This document shows, one piece after another, positions 10,403 through 19,309 of a DNA stretch of 64,000 bases. Location: contig JBJMGU010000271.1 in assembly GCA_045807765.1 (NCBI GenBank), forward strand, positions 1 through 64,000. The letters are read 5' to 3'. This DNA is from DATENM01 sp045807765 (GTDB lineage Bacteria; Acidobacteriota; Blastocatellia; UBA7656). Both the position numbers and the translations under genes were made by a program. The notes under the pieces are model-generated. The model saw only the letters and a list, made by a program, of their open reading frames with translations. It did no database searches and was not told where the DNA came from. Each line of letters begins with the position of its first letter. The first letter of the stretch is position 1.

Positions 10403-11231
10403 TCAGCCCGGCGTACTGGTCTACGAGTGGCATGACGGTGTCGCGGTCGGCAGGCGGCAGCATCAGGATAGCGCGCTCGACGCCAATGGCTTCGAGTTGA
10501 TCCAGGGCTTCGCGCTCGGGCTTCGCGCCAAAGATGGTAATCGAAATCGCCTGCGGGTCACGGTCCGCCTCTTCAGCGCGGCGGCGCAACTCAGCGATCT
10601 TTTCAGCCAACCCCTCCAGGCGATAACCGATTGGCATCCAGCCGTCACAGAACTCGGCCACGTAATCAAACGTCTTGGACGCAAATCCGCCCATGAAGAT
10701 CGGCGGGTGGGGCTTCTGCACAGGCTTCGGGTATGACCAGACGGGATCGAAGTTGACGAAGCGCCCGTGGAACTCGGCTTCCTCTTTCGTCCAGATCTCT
10801 TTCATCGCCAGCACGCGCTCGCGCAGCAGGCTGAAGCGCGTCTTGTAGGCGGTGCCGTGATTTTCCATCTCTTCAGCGTTCCAGCCAGCGCCGATGCCGA
10901 AGATGAAGCGCCCGTTCGACAGCCGGTCGAGACTGGCGACCTCTTTGGCCGTCGTGATGGGATCGCGCTCGATGATCAAACAGATGCCGGTCGCAACCTT
11001 GAGCTTCGTGGTGACGCTTGCCGCCGCCGTCAGCGCGACGAACGGGTCATAGGTGTGCCAGTACTCTTTCGGCAAATCGGTGCCGCCGGGGTAAGGCGTG
11101 CGGCGGCTTGCGGGAATGTGCGTGTGTTCGGGAACCCAGAGCGATTCAAAGCCGCGCGCTTCAAGCTCGCGCGCCAGATCGTCCGGGCGCATCGCGTAAT
11201 CGGTGGAAAACATGCCGGCGCCGTAAAGCAT
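10392..11231 (-). CDS. LLM-class F420-dependent oxidoreductase
   Basis: 279 residues of the luciferase-like family, Rv-type F420 subgroup: MLYGAGMFSTDYAMRPDDLA start, PEHTHIPASR, TATGIC-like KVATGICLI, ERDPITTAKEVASLD, FGIGAGWNAEEMENHG and YPKPVQKPHPPI are all characteristic. Reduced F420 is the likely cofactor; the substrate is unknown. The ATG at 11231 follows CTGGAGGCAGTT, a strong ribosome site; the frame extends upstream to 11258 without one. Confidence 0.9.
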   Translation of the reverse strand: MLYGAGMFSTDYAMRPDDLARELEARGFESLWVPEHTHIPASRRTPYPGGTDLPKEYWHTYDPFVALTAAASVTTKLKVATGICLIIERDPITTAKEVASLDRLSNGRFIFGIGAGWNAEEMENHGTAYKTRFSLLRERVLAMKEIWTKEEAEFHGRFVNFDPVWSYPKPVQKPHPPIFMGGFASKTFDYVAEFCDGWMPIGYRLEGLAEKIAELRRRAEEADRDPQAISITIFGAKPEREALDQLEAIGVERAILMLPPADRDTVMPLVDQYAGLIIA

Positions 11232-11301
11232 AACTGCCTCCAGTGTGATGATGTGCAAACGCCACCATCATACCGGCAGTCCGGCACAGACAGCAAAGTG
11301 G

Positions 11302-11378
11302 AACCACAGATGAACACAGATGAACACCGATAGAAATCTTTTCTTCTTATCTGTGTTCATCTGTGTTCATCTGTGGTT
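11302..11378. repeat. Inverted repeat of AACCACAGATGAACAC units
   Basis: A 27-base arm (11302-11328) built from reiterated CAGATGAACA units is matched by its perfect reverse complement at 11352-11378, with a 23-base AT-rich loop. It lies between two minus-strand genes, just upstream of the oxidoreductase gene and at the end of the membrane-protein gene. A second copy of the same family lies at 28347-28419. Confidence 0.9.
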
Positions 11379-11386
11379 GCTTTTCC

Positions 11387-12259
11387 TTAGGCTACTGTTT
11401 CAGCGAGCGCGACTTCCGTGGGTTCGGCGGCGCGCGCGAAGATGGCACCTTGATAGAGCGCCGCCATCAGCCAGCAGCACGCGAACGTCCACAGCAGGTA
11501 CTGCTCGACGAACGTGGCCGCAGGCTTCGACCATCCCGACAGCAACGCCAGCGCCAGGAACGAACCGTCGCGCGCCACGCCCGCTACGACGACCATGTTC
11601 CAGACGCGCGCCACCGCGCCGCCGCCCATCTGCGAGGCGTAGCGGCGCACGACGATGCACAGCGACGCAATGACCGCGCCCACCGAAACGGCCACCAGCC
11701 GGTAGACCATCATGTAACCGTCCGGATTGGCGATGGCGGCCCGAATCAGATTGCCGCGGAAGATGAAGGTCACCACCGGCAGCGCGCACAGCGCCACGAC
11801 GTAGAAGTAATCTATGGGCAGCAGCTTGAAGGGCAGCCCCGTGCTCTTGTACGAGCGGATAGTGGTCAGCAGCGCGCCGACAAATAGCACATCGCTTGCG
11901 GTGTAGAGGTAGCGCAGCACGACGATGTAAAAGAACAGCGCCGCAGAAGCGCCCTCGTGATACTCAGGCAGAAGATTGAACGAGAGCGTCAACAGTCGGG
12001 CTTCGGCCACCAGGCGGACGGTCATAAAGACGACGATCAGCGTCCAGGTCACGTAGCCTGGATCGCCCGCCGCAAACGCCCGGCGGGCGCGGACGAACTG
12101 CGCCACGGCGAAGACCTCGACCAGCACGGTCGCGGCAAACAGCGTCAAGGTCACGGCGGTGCCGGCGGCGGCGCCTTTCAGGCTCATGGCCGCGGCAAAG
12201 ATCGCCGGAAAAATCACGAGTGAGAAGACGAACGGCTTGACCAGAGATTTTGCGCTCAT
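11387..12259 (-). CDS. Multi-pass membrane protein of unknown function
   Basis: 290 residues with about eight hydrophobic helices (residues 9-31, 34-55, 66-87, 104-128, 145-165, 185-205, 218-240, 250-272), so an integral inner-membrane protein. I recognise no catalytic motif. It starts 4 bases after the stop of the 76-residue gene upstream, so the two are probably co-transcribed. Confidence 0.75.
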   Translation of the reverse strand: MSAKSLVKPFVFSLVIFPAIFAAAMSLKGAAAGTAVTLTLFAATVLVEVFAVAQFVRARRAFAAGDPGYVTWTLIVVFMTVRLVAEARLLTLSFNLLPEYHEGASAALFFYIVVLRYLYTASDVLFVGALLTTIRSYKSTGLPFKLLPIDYFYVVALCALPVVTFIFRGNLIRAAIANPDGYMMVYRLVAVSVGAVIASLCIVVRRYASQMGGGAVARVWNMVVVAGVARDGSFLALALLSGWSKPAATFVEQYLLWTFACCWLMAALYQGAIFARAAEPTEVALAETVA

Positions 12260-12263
12260 TTGC

Positions 12264-12494
12264 TTAGACTCCTTTGCCCAGTCTGGCGATTTCTTCAGAG
12301 GCCCGCAGCGCGCCCGCCGTCCCCAACCAGACGGCCATCATCGGACGCATGGCGCTGGCCAGCTCAGGTACGCGGCTCGGCGCGATGTCGTCAAAGGGCA
12401 TGTGCATCTGTATGCAGTAATGTTTCAGCAAGTTCTTGGCGGTCGCTTCTCCAATCACCGGGGCAAGATAGCCGAGAATTTTTTCGTGCATCAT
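12264..12494 (-). CDS. Small alpha-helical protein of unknown function
   Basis: 76 residues, MMHEKILGYLAPVIGEATAK start, mostly helical, one Cys, a mildly hydrophobic C-terminal third (AMRPMMAVWLGTAGAL). No family recognised. The 4-base gap to the downstream membrane protein gene argues for a shared transcript and related roles. A short CDS this close to a clear gene, on the same strand, is likely real. Confidence 0.6.
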   Translation of the reverse strand: MMHEKILGYLAPVIGEATAKNLLKHYCIQMHMPFDDIAPSRVPELASAMRPMMAVWLGTAGALRASEEIARLGKGV

Positions 12495-12805
12495 GACGGT
12501 TCCCTACCCTTCGCGCCTGTGGCGCAGGTGCAGGCGAATGCTGTCGCTGTAACGACGAAGCTCGAAACCGGGAGCGTTGCAAAGGGCATTGACGAGAGAA
12601 GCCTGAGCCGCGAGGCGTTGCTAAAGGACTATCGCTTACCTGGCGAGTTGCATTATAGTGCGGGCCAACTGCTGGTCAATAGTTTTTGCATGGGCATCGT
12701 CCGTGTGTCACTCAAGAAAGTGCCACACTTCCCCAGACTCGCGACAGCATTGCTCTATAAAATACTTCATCGGGAAGCCAAGAAAAGCTGCCTGCCGGAG
12801 GGACT
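12495..12805. other. Intergenic region with possible coding relic
   Basis: 311 bases between divergent small genes. On the plus strand around 12540-12710 the translation includes TKLETGSVAKGID and YSAGQLLVN, faintly like the repeated beta-sandwich start of large CHAT/TPR proteins in these bacteria, without a start or domain context. It is treated as non-coding, possibly a decayed fragment. An AT-rich CTCTATAAAATA stretch (about 12752-12763) could serve the gene at 12806. Confidence 0.3.
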
Positions 12806-13177
12806 ATGCTGAAGAGGGTTTCATCACTGACGCTGATCTTGCTGGTCCTCAGCACCGTCACGGTCGGACACGCCTACGGAAAAGACAATAAGAATCAGGA
12901 GCGTGCCGCATCGAAAATCAAACAGAAGCTCAACAAGTTTGAATTGCCTGCTCCCGTGATCGTGAAAGCAACTGATGGCAGAGAATGGAATGGCAGTCTC
13001 GTAGAAATCGATGATGATAGCTTCGTGCTTCTGTCGAGCGCGCAGAGAGACAGAATCGTCATCGCTTATTCCGAAGTCAAGCAGGTGAAATATAACGGAT
13101 CGACCGGCGGGGCAAACCTCGGCCCGGCATTCCTGGTCGCCGGTGCCGTGATTCTCTTGATCAGTCTGCTCCGTTGA
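12806..13177 (+). CDS. Small exported protein with C-terminal membrane helix
   Basis: 123 residues. Residues 1-24 are a signal peptide (SLTLILLVLSTVTVGHA), then a charged KIKQKLNK segment, a small beta-rich domain (VIVKATDGREWNGSLVEIDDDSFVLLS) with the look of an LSm/SH3-like barrel, and a C-terminal hydrophobic helix (PAFLVAGAVILLISLL). GGAGG sits 5 bases before the ATG. Function unknown; such short barrel proteins recur in acidobacterial genomes. Confidence 0.75.
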   Translation: MLKRVSSLTLILLVLSTVTVGHAYGKDNKNQERAASKIKQKLNKFELPAPVIVKATDGREWNGSLVEIDDDSFVLLSSAQRDRIVIAYSEVKQVKYNGSTGGANLGPAFLVAGAVILLISLLR

Positions 13178-13222
13178 GCGATGCGGCAGCCCGCGCCGCC
13201 AGCAACACTACCCGGCGTCATC

Positions 13223-15994
13223 TTACTGGCTCGTCAGCAGCGCCACAGGGAAGCGGCGCAGCGCGTCGGCGACAACGATCTGTTTGATCGAAGGCAATGA
13301 TTCATCCGTGAACGCGTGACGCCATACGCGTGGCACCTGCTTTGGCAGCTCAACCGCTGTGTCGCCCCACAGATCGCCAATCGGCAACGCCGCCTCATCA
13401 ATCAGCGACACCAACAAACGCGGCGCGATGACGACGGCCAGATGATCGCCGTGCCGCCGCGCAAAGGCGATGACATGCGCCGCGTGCTCGCCGGTCACCG
13501 CAAGCGGCAGGTACTCGCCCTGCTCGAACAGCTCGCGATGGTCGCGCCGCGCCTGCAACGCGCGGTGCGTCACAAACAGCTTGATGCGCCCGTCTTCGCG
13601 TGTCCTTAGCAATTCGTCGGCGAGCGTCGCCACGTTCGACTCGGCAGCTCGGCGCAGTTCGTCGAGCAGTCGCCGCCGCTGCTCGTAATCCACAGGCCGC
13701 CGATTGTCCGGGTCTACCAGACTGAAATCCCACAGCTCGGTTCCTTGATACAGGTCGGGCACGCCCGACACCGTGAGCTTGATGACGACCTGCGCCAGCG
13801 AATTGAAAACACCGTAATGCGCCACGCGCTTTTGAAACGCCGTGAAGCTCGCCAGAAACTCCGGCGACGCGATCAACAGCTTCTCCGTAAAATCGAGCAG
13901 CGCCGCTTCATACTCGGCGTTGTTGTCTAACCAGAAGGTGTGCGTCTTGGCTTCGCGCGCCGCCTTGAGCATGTACTGCTTCATGCGCTCGACAAAGCCA
14001 TTGCCCGCGCCCTCGGCAAATGGCCATGCGCCGATGAGCGTTTGATAGAGAAAGTATTCGCGATTGCGGCTCGGCACTTCTTCGTCCTCGACCGCGCGCT
14101 TTAGTCTTTGGTTCAGCTCATGCCATAGCTCGATGTGCCGCTGCCATTCGTCGGGCATCTCTGACAGCACATTGATGCGGGCTCGCATATCTTCACCGCG
14201 CTTGGTGTCGTGCGTCGCCGTGGCGTTCATGGTCTGTGGAAACGAGCGCGCCCGCCTTTCGATGGCTTGATGAAAATCCTCGACCGAGAAGCCAAAGCGC
14301 CCGGGATTGCCGCCGACTTCGTTGAGCGACACCAGCCGGTTGAAGACGTAAAACGCCGTGTCTTCCAGCCCCTTGGCCATCAGCGGCGAAGTGAACTGCT
14401 GGAAGCGCATCACAAAATCGCGCCACTGCGCCCGGTGGTCTTCGGCGAGGTATTCGGGATAATCGAGCAGCAGCACCTGGCGCAGAAAATCGAGGGCGCG
14501 CTCAAGCGATGGATTCCGCAGCTTCGCTTTTTCGATGGCCTCTTTGACCTGACGGCGCTCTTGGCGGCTGATCTCGCCGCCGGCGATGTAGGTTCGATAG
14601 ACCGGGAAGACGGCGGCGGCTTCCGTGATCGCCTGCATCAAGGCTTCCCACGCCAGGTCAATGGCATCGCGCGCCGTCGTCGAGATGGTCTTCAGCAGCG
14701 AAGTCAAATTGTCGAGGTCGCCGGTCAGGTGGCGCTCGATGATCAACTTTTTCTTCTCATATAGCAGATCATCGTACGCCAGCGCCTCGCCACTGAAAGC
14801 CGAGTAGATTTCCTGAAAGCGCGCTTCGTTATTCTGATCAACGAACAGCTCATTGACGAAATTCATGAAGTCGTAGCCGGTCGTCCCTTGAACCGGCCAA
14901 TGCTCCGGCAGTTGCTCGCTCAGCTCAAGAATCTTTTCGACAACGATGAAAGCGTCGGGAGCGCGGCGGCGCAAGCGCTCGACGTATTCGGTCGGGTTAT
15001 ACAGTCCGTCCACGTGATCGATGCGCAAGCCATCAATCTTGCCGTCACGCAGCAGGCCGAGCGCCAGGCGATGCACGACATCAAAGACCCGTTCGTCTTC
15101 CATGCGCAGCGAGATCAGCTCGTTGATGTTGAAGAAGCGCTGGTAATTGATCTCTTTTGAGGCGACGCGCCAGTAGGTGAATTGAAACCACTGCTGCGCC
15201 AGCATGGCGTCGAGCAGGTTGACATCGCCGTTGAACTCGACGACGCGGCGGTCAACAAATTCGCGCACCGCCGGGTTGTCGCGGTACATCGCCCAGAGCG
15301 CGTCACGCGCCAAAAGCATCTGCGCCGTGCGCGACAGCGGGTCGGCCTGGGCATTGTCGGCGAGGTTGGTCAGCACAACGACGATGCCGAGCATCTTGAT
15401 GAAGTCGGTGTCATCAGCGCCCAACCGCTCTTGCAGCTCGCTCAGTTGATGGCTGATGACCGTCGCATAAGATTCGATGCGCAGCGGGTAGACCGAATCA
15501 TAGTACTTCACGGCGAAATTGCCGTCGCCGTATTGCAAGGCAAGCTCGCCGCTTTCGAGCGTTTCGCCGTAAGGCTTGCCGAGGAATGGCGCGATGATCT
15601 TGCCGCGCAGGTTTTCGCGCAGGTGATTCCAGAGAATGTCGAAGAAGCCGAAGTAAGGCGAGCCGGGGCCTTTCTCGAAGACATCCATCAGCATGCGGTT
15701 GCGGCTGTCGTAAGCCATGTGGTTCGGCACGAAGTCCTGCAACCACGTCATCTCCTGTCGTTGAACCGTGGCAATCAAGGTATCGAACGCTTCCTCGGTG
15801 CCAAGCTCCGGGTTCAAATGATTCGGGTCTGTGATGTCATAGCCATGCGTGCTGCCGGGCCGCGCCTTGAAGATGGGCGAAGCGTAGACGGTCGAAACAC
15901 CAAGCGCTGCCAGGTAATCAATGATCCGCTCTGCATTGGCGAAACCGAACTCTGGCGTAAACTGCAACCGGTAAGTCGCCAGCCACTTGCTCAT
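13223..15994 (-). CDS. treY: Malto-oligosyltrehalose synthase
   Basis: 923 residues, GH13 family 26. It isomerises the terminal alpha-1,4 bond of maltodextrins to alpha-1,1, the first step of the TreYZ trehalose route. Motifs: TYRLQFTPEFGFANAERIIDYL, STHGYDITDPNHLNPELG, DFVPNHMAY, GLRIDHVDGL (nucleophile Asp), EKIL (acid/base Glu) and TATHDTKRGEDMRARI. The ending region DLYQGTELWDFSLVDPDNRRPVD is diagnostic. Length is normal. treZ is not in the window; the neighbour upstream (21-base gap) is a GH57 protein on the same strand. Confidence 0.97.
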   Translation of the reverse strand: MSKWLATYRLQFTPEFGFANAERIIDYLAALGVSTVYASPIFKARPGSTHGYDITDPNHLNPELGTEEAFDTLIATVQRQEMTWLQDFVPNHMAYDSRNRMLMDVFEKGPGSPYFGFFDILWNHLRENLRGKIIAPFLGKPYGETLESGELALQYGDGNFAVKYYDSVYPLRIESYATVISHQLSELQERLGADDTDFIKMLGIVVVLTNLADNAQADPLSRTAQMLLARDALWAMYRDNPAVREFVDRRVVEFNGDVNLLDAMLAQQWFQFTYWRVASKEINYQRFFNINELISLRMEDERVFDVVHRLALGLLRDGKIDGLRIDHVDGLYNPTEYVERLRRRAPDAFIVVEKILELSEQLPEHWPVQGTTGYDFMNFVNELFVDQNNEARFQEIYSAFSGEALAYDDLLYEKKKLIIERHLTGDLDNLTSLLKTISTTARDAIDLAWEALMQAITEAAAVFPVYRTYIAGGEISRQERRQVKEAIEKAKLRNPSLERALDFLRQVLLLDYPEYLAEDHRAQWRDFVMRFQQFTSPLMAKGLEDTAFYVFNRLVSLNEVGGNPGRFGFSVEDFHQAIERRARSFPQTMNATATHDTKRGEDMRARINVLSEMPDEWQRHIELWHELNQRLKRAVEDEEVPSRNREYFLYQTLIGAWPFAEGAGNGFVERMKQYMLKAAREAKTHTFWLDNNAEYEAALLDFTEKLLIASPEFLASFTAFQKRVAHYGVFNSLAQVVIKLTVSGVPDLYQGTELWDFSLVDPDNRRPVDYEQRRRLLDELRRAAESNVATLADELLRTREDGRIKLFVTHRALQARRDHRELFEQGEYLPLAVTGEHAAHVIAFARRHGDHLAVVIAPRLLVSLIDEAALPIGDLWGDTAVELPKQVPRVWRHAFTDESLPSIKQIVVADALRRFPVALLTSQ

Positions 15995-16014
15995 GCTCTA
16001 CTCCCAACTTCCCT

Positions 16015-18438
16015 TTATGCGCTCTTGAGGCGCAAATAATCGCTCAAGCGAATGAAGCGCTCGATCCACAAGGTCGCGCTACGGTCGCCATTGGTGTTGC
16101 GCTCGATCATCTCGCCGAGCATCTGTTTGCTGGTCACAAAGAGTTGATTGCGCACCTTGAACAGATCGAGCGCCAGCCCCAGCCCTTCAAGCGCCGTTAG
16201 CATCGCGTGCAACTGTTCGAGCGGCGCGCTCTCTTGCGGGACGCGGCGGAACTGTTCGATCAACGATTGCGCGCGGCGACTGGCGACAAAGCCAAGCGTC
16301 GTGCGGTCAACCTCGAAGCGCCAGCGATTGACCTCTTCAATCAAGCCGGCCACCTGCGCGGCGTCGAACTCCGTCTGTTCAATTGCCTGCCGCAAGTCGC
16401 TGTTGATCGTCATCTCTGCCGTCACCAGCAGGGCTTTCGGAATCGGCGCATGCTGCTCGCGCATCGCCCGCATGATCGGGTAGTGGTGGCCGTAGATGCT
16501 GCGAAACGAGCCGGCCACTTCGTCCAGCGTCGTCTTCAGGATGCGATCCCACACCCGGCGCTGCTCGTCGCGGAACAGGTGCCACAGCGAATAGTTGTGC
16601 GTCTCGAAATGCTTGTCCATCAGGCGAATGATCTCCGCAAGATCGCTGCGGTCAAACGCCTCTTTGATGTCGCGGCGCATAGTGGCGAAGCTCGCTTCGT
16701 CCTTAAGCTCGCAAACGCCGCCGAGCAGGTTGTGATCGCCGAGGTGCAAGACGGCGAAACTTATCAGGCTCTCGGCGGCGGTGACGTTCGAGCGCAGGTG
16801 CGCCGAACCGAGGGCCAGTTTCTGGCGGCCCGCTTCACGGCGCTCGTACGCTCCGCGCTTTGCCTTGTAAGCGTAGATCGTCACCTCGTCGGCGTAATCT
16901 TCAAACAGCGATGACACCGCGTAATGCGCGCCGACGCGCAGCAGATCAACCTGCATCGGCTTGACGAAGCTGTGATAAACATCCGCGCCGGTCGGATGCT
17001 CGGCGAGGTTCGACGGCGCGTGAGCGAGTAGCTTGATGAATTGCGGCTCAAGATCAACGCCGGTGGTCTTGTGAGCCAGTTGGATGGCGCGCGCCGCGTA
17101 GGCCATTACCTGCGTCGTTTCGATGCCGGAGATTTCGTCAAAGAACCAGCCGCAACTGGTATACATCAGCATGGCGTGGCGCTGCATTTCGAGCAGCCGG
17201 AAAGCGCGCACCTCGTCGGCCTTCGACCACTCGCGCACGGCATGGGCCGCGAAAAAGCGCGCGACGTTTTCATCGCCGCGGTCGAGGATAACGCGGATGT
17301 AATCGTCGCGTGCCTGCCACGGGTCGCGGACATATTCGGCCATCGTCTTTGCGTAAAGCACGGCCATCTCGTCGCGCAGCCAGTCCATTGCTTCGCGCAA
17401 GGGCCGACGCCATGCCTGTGACCAGTCCTTGCGGCCCATGTTGCAGCCGCAGTTGCTGCGCCAGCGCTCGACGCCGTGCGCGCAACTCCACGAGGTGTTC
17501 TCGATGATCTCGACTTCGTGGGTCGGCGGGTGCTGTTCGAGGAACTCGCCATAGACCGCCAGCCGCGCCAGATGGTTCGCTTCGATGTGGTGCAGGCAAT
17601 AGGCGAGCGCCATGTCGCCGAAGCGGTGATGGTGGCCGTAGGTTTCGCCGTCGGTGGCGACGTGGGCCAGTTGGGTGTCGTTGCGCCGGGCGTCAAAGCC
17701 GCCGAGCAAACGGTTGGCGAATTCGACGCCGCTGGCGAGCAGCCCGCCGAAAGCGACCTCTTGAGCAATCGGCCCATCATAGAAGAACAGGTTGATCGAG
17801 CGGCCCGACGGCAGGCGGCAGCGATAGGCCATGCGCGAATCGATGCGCCCGCCCGAAGCGTCGCGCCAGCGCCGCAGGTTGCGCTTGCGGACGCGCCCGG
17901 CCTGGCGCGGCGCAAGAATCGTGAAAAGGATTTCCTGTTCGGCGAGCGCTTCAAGCGTCGCCAGATCAACGGCGGTCTCGGCCAGCCACATGCCTTCGGG
18001 CCGGCGACCGAAGCGATGCGCGAAATCTTCGATGCCCCAGATGACCTGCGTGCGCTGATCGCGCGCGCTCGCCAGCGGCATGATCATATGATTGTAGACC
18101 TGTGCGATGGCTGCGCCGTGGCCGTTGAAGCGCCGCCGGCTTTCGTGATCGGCTTCGACGATGGCCGCATGAACGTCACGGGCGTGACGCGCCATCCAGC
18201 TCATCAGCGTCGGCCCGAAGTTAAAGCTGATTCGCGAATAGTTGTTGACGATTTCAGTGATGCTCTTATCCGCCGCCAGAATGCGCGAGGCGGCGTTCGG
18301 GGCGTAGCATTCCGAGGTGACGCGCTCGTTCCAGTCGTGATATGGGTAAGCCGAATCCTGTAGCTCGACCTCTTCGAGCCAGGGATTCTCGCGCGGCGGC
18401 TGGTAGAAATGTCCGTGAATGCAAATCTGGCGATCCAT
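16015..18438 (-). CDS. GH57-type DUF3536 protein, predicted alpha-glucan-acting enzyme
   Basis: 807 residues. The start ICIHGHFYQPPRENPW is the hallmark of the GH57/DUF3536 group, followed by GPTLMSWM, MIMPLAS, the GMWLAETAVD segment with the GH57 nucleophile-type Glu and HVATDGETYGHHHRFGDMAL with an Asp in the acid/base position. The C-terminal half is the DUF3536 helical domain. GH57 enzymes cleave or transfer alpha-1,4/1,6-glucosyl units. Same strand as and 20 bases from treY, so likely one operon for glycogen/trehalose metabolism. The exact reaction is not known. Confidence 0.9.
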   Translation of the reverse strand: MDRQICIHGHFYQPPRENPWLEEVELQDSAYPYHDWNERVTSECYAPNAASRILAADKSITEIVNNYSRISFNFGPTLMSWMARHARDVHAAIVEADHESRRRFNGHGAAIAQVYNHMIMPLASARDQRTQVIWGIEDFAHRFGRRPEGMWLAETAVDLATLEALAEQEILFTILAPRQAGRVRKRNLRRWRDASGGRIDSRMAYRCRLPSGRSINLFFYDGPIAQEVAFGGLLASGVEFANRLLGGFDARRNDTQLAHVATDGETYGHHHRFGDMALAYCLHHIEANHLARLAVYGEFLEQHPPTHEVEIIENTSWSCAHGVERWRSNCGCNMGRKDWSQAWRRPLREAMDWLRDEMAVLYAKTMAEYVRDPWQARDDYIRVILDRGDENVARFFAAHAVREWSKADEVRAFRLLEMQRHAMLMYTSCGWFFDEISGIETTQVMAYAARAIQLAHKTTGVDLEPQFIKLLAHAPSNLAEHPTGADVYHSFVKPMQVDLLRVGAHYAVSSLFEDYADEVTIYAYKAKRGAYERREAGRQKLALGSAHLRSNVTAAESLISFAVLHLGDHNLLGGVCELKDEASFATMRRDIKEAFDRSDLAEIIRLMDKHFETHNYSLWHLFRDEQRRVWDRILKTTLDEVAGSFRSIYGHHYPIMRAMREQHAPIPKALLVTAEMTINSDLRQAIEQTEFDAAQVAGLIEEVNRWRFEVDRTTLGFVASRRAQSLIEQFRRVPQESAPLEQLHAMLTALEGLGLALDLFKVRNQLFVTSKQMLGEMIERNTNGDRSATLWIERFIRLSDYLRLKSA

Positions 18439-18653
18439 TCGCCGTCTCCATCATCTGCCCTGCGAAGCATCCGTGTCGGTCATCAACTCACAGGCTCTTA
18501 CGACCATGCTTAACTATGGCGTAAGCAACCGCCGCGAGCAAGCATGCGCGGGGCGCGTTTCCCACTTGACAGAACCTGACATTCGTAGACGGATAAACTA
18601 CAATGGTGAGCGCCGCGCACCAGCCGGCAATGATTCGTGGTGAGATTGAGCCT

Positions 18654-19289
18654 ATGAGCTTACCGCATTCGCAGCCTCGTTATACAGTCGAAGAATACCT
18701 CGCGCTGGAGCGCGCCGCGGAAGCGCGTCATGAATTTCTCGATGGCCAGGTGTATCTGATGGCGGGCGAAAGCCTGGAGCACGGGACGATCTGCACCAAC
18801 CTCAGCGGCCAGCTTTATAACCAGCTCAGAGGAAAACCCTGTCAGGTGTTTTCCAAAGACATGAAAGTCCGCAGCGGCCCGGAGCCAAAATCGCGCTACG
18901 AGAGCAAAGGCCTGTACTCGTATCCTGATCTGGTGGTGGTTTGCGGAGAAGCCCGGTTTCATGACGAACATCGTGACGTACTGCTCAACCCGACGGCCAT
19001 CATTGAAGTCTTATCGCCGACGACCGAAGCCTTTGACCGGGGCGAAAAATGGTCGCGTTATCAAACATGGCTGCCGTCGCTGACGCATTACGTTCTCGTC
19101 TCGCAAGCCAAGTCGCAGCTTGAACACTACCTGCGCCAGCCGAATGGCGAATGGCTTTACTCCTCTGTGAAAGAGCGAACGGGAAGTCTCTATCTTGCGG
19201 CGATTGATTCTACGCTACGGCTGGCCGAAGTTTACGACCGCGTCGTTTTTCCCATCCAGTCAGTCGAGCAGCCAGATGAAAAGGGATGA
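18654..19289 (+). CDS. Uma2 family (DUF820) restriction-endonuclease-like protein
   Basis: 211 residues, PD-(D/E)XK nuclease fold. Residues YTVEEYLALER, HEFLDGQVYLMAGES, YPDLVVVCGE (Asp) and AIIEVLSPTTEAFDRGEKWSRYQ (Glu, then Lys) carry the family core. Uma2 proteins are numerous in cyanobacteria, Deinococcus and soil bacteria; their role is not settled. The start MSLPHSQPRYTVEEYL at 18654 is preferred; an in-frame upstream ATG at 18630 is possible. It stands alone on the plus strand beside the defence-like island. Confidence 0.85.
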   Translation: MSLPHSQPRYTVEEYLALERAAEARHEFLDGQVYLMAGESLEHGTICTNLSGQLYNQLRGKPCQVFSKDMKVRSGPEPKSRYESKGLYSYPDLVVVCGEARFHDEHRDVLLNPTAIIEVLSPTTEAFDRGEKWSRYQTWLPSLTHYVLVSQAKSQLEHYLRQPNGEWLYSSVKERTGSLYLAAIDSTLRLAEVYDRVVFPIQSVEQPDEKG

Positions 19290-19309
19290 GCGTTGTCGGC
19301 TCTCGCAGG

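Noticed and set aside
12159..12812. Plus-strand frame of about 217 codons over the small-gene region
   Set aside because: It lies mostly antisense to the 76-residue gene and the membrane-protein gene; arginine-rich, without domain. Only a weak relic-like stretch is noted in the intergenic entry.
15182..16039. Plus-strand open frame within treY
   Set aside because: Shadow of treY, whose motifs are complete on the other strand.
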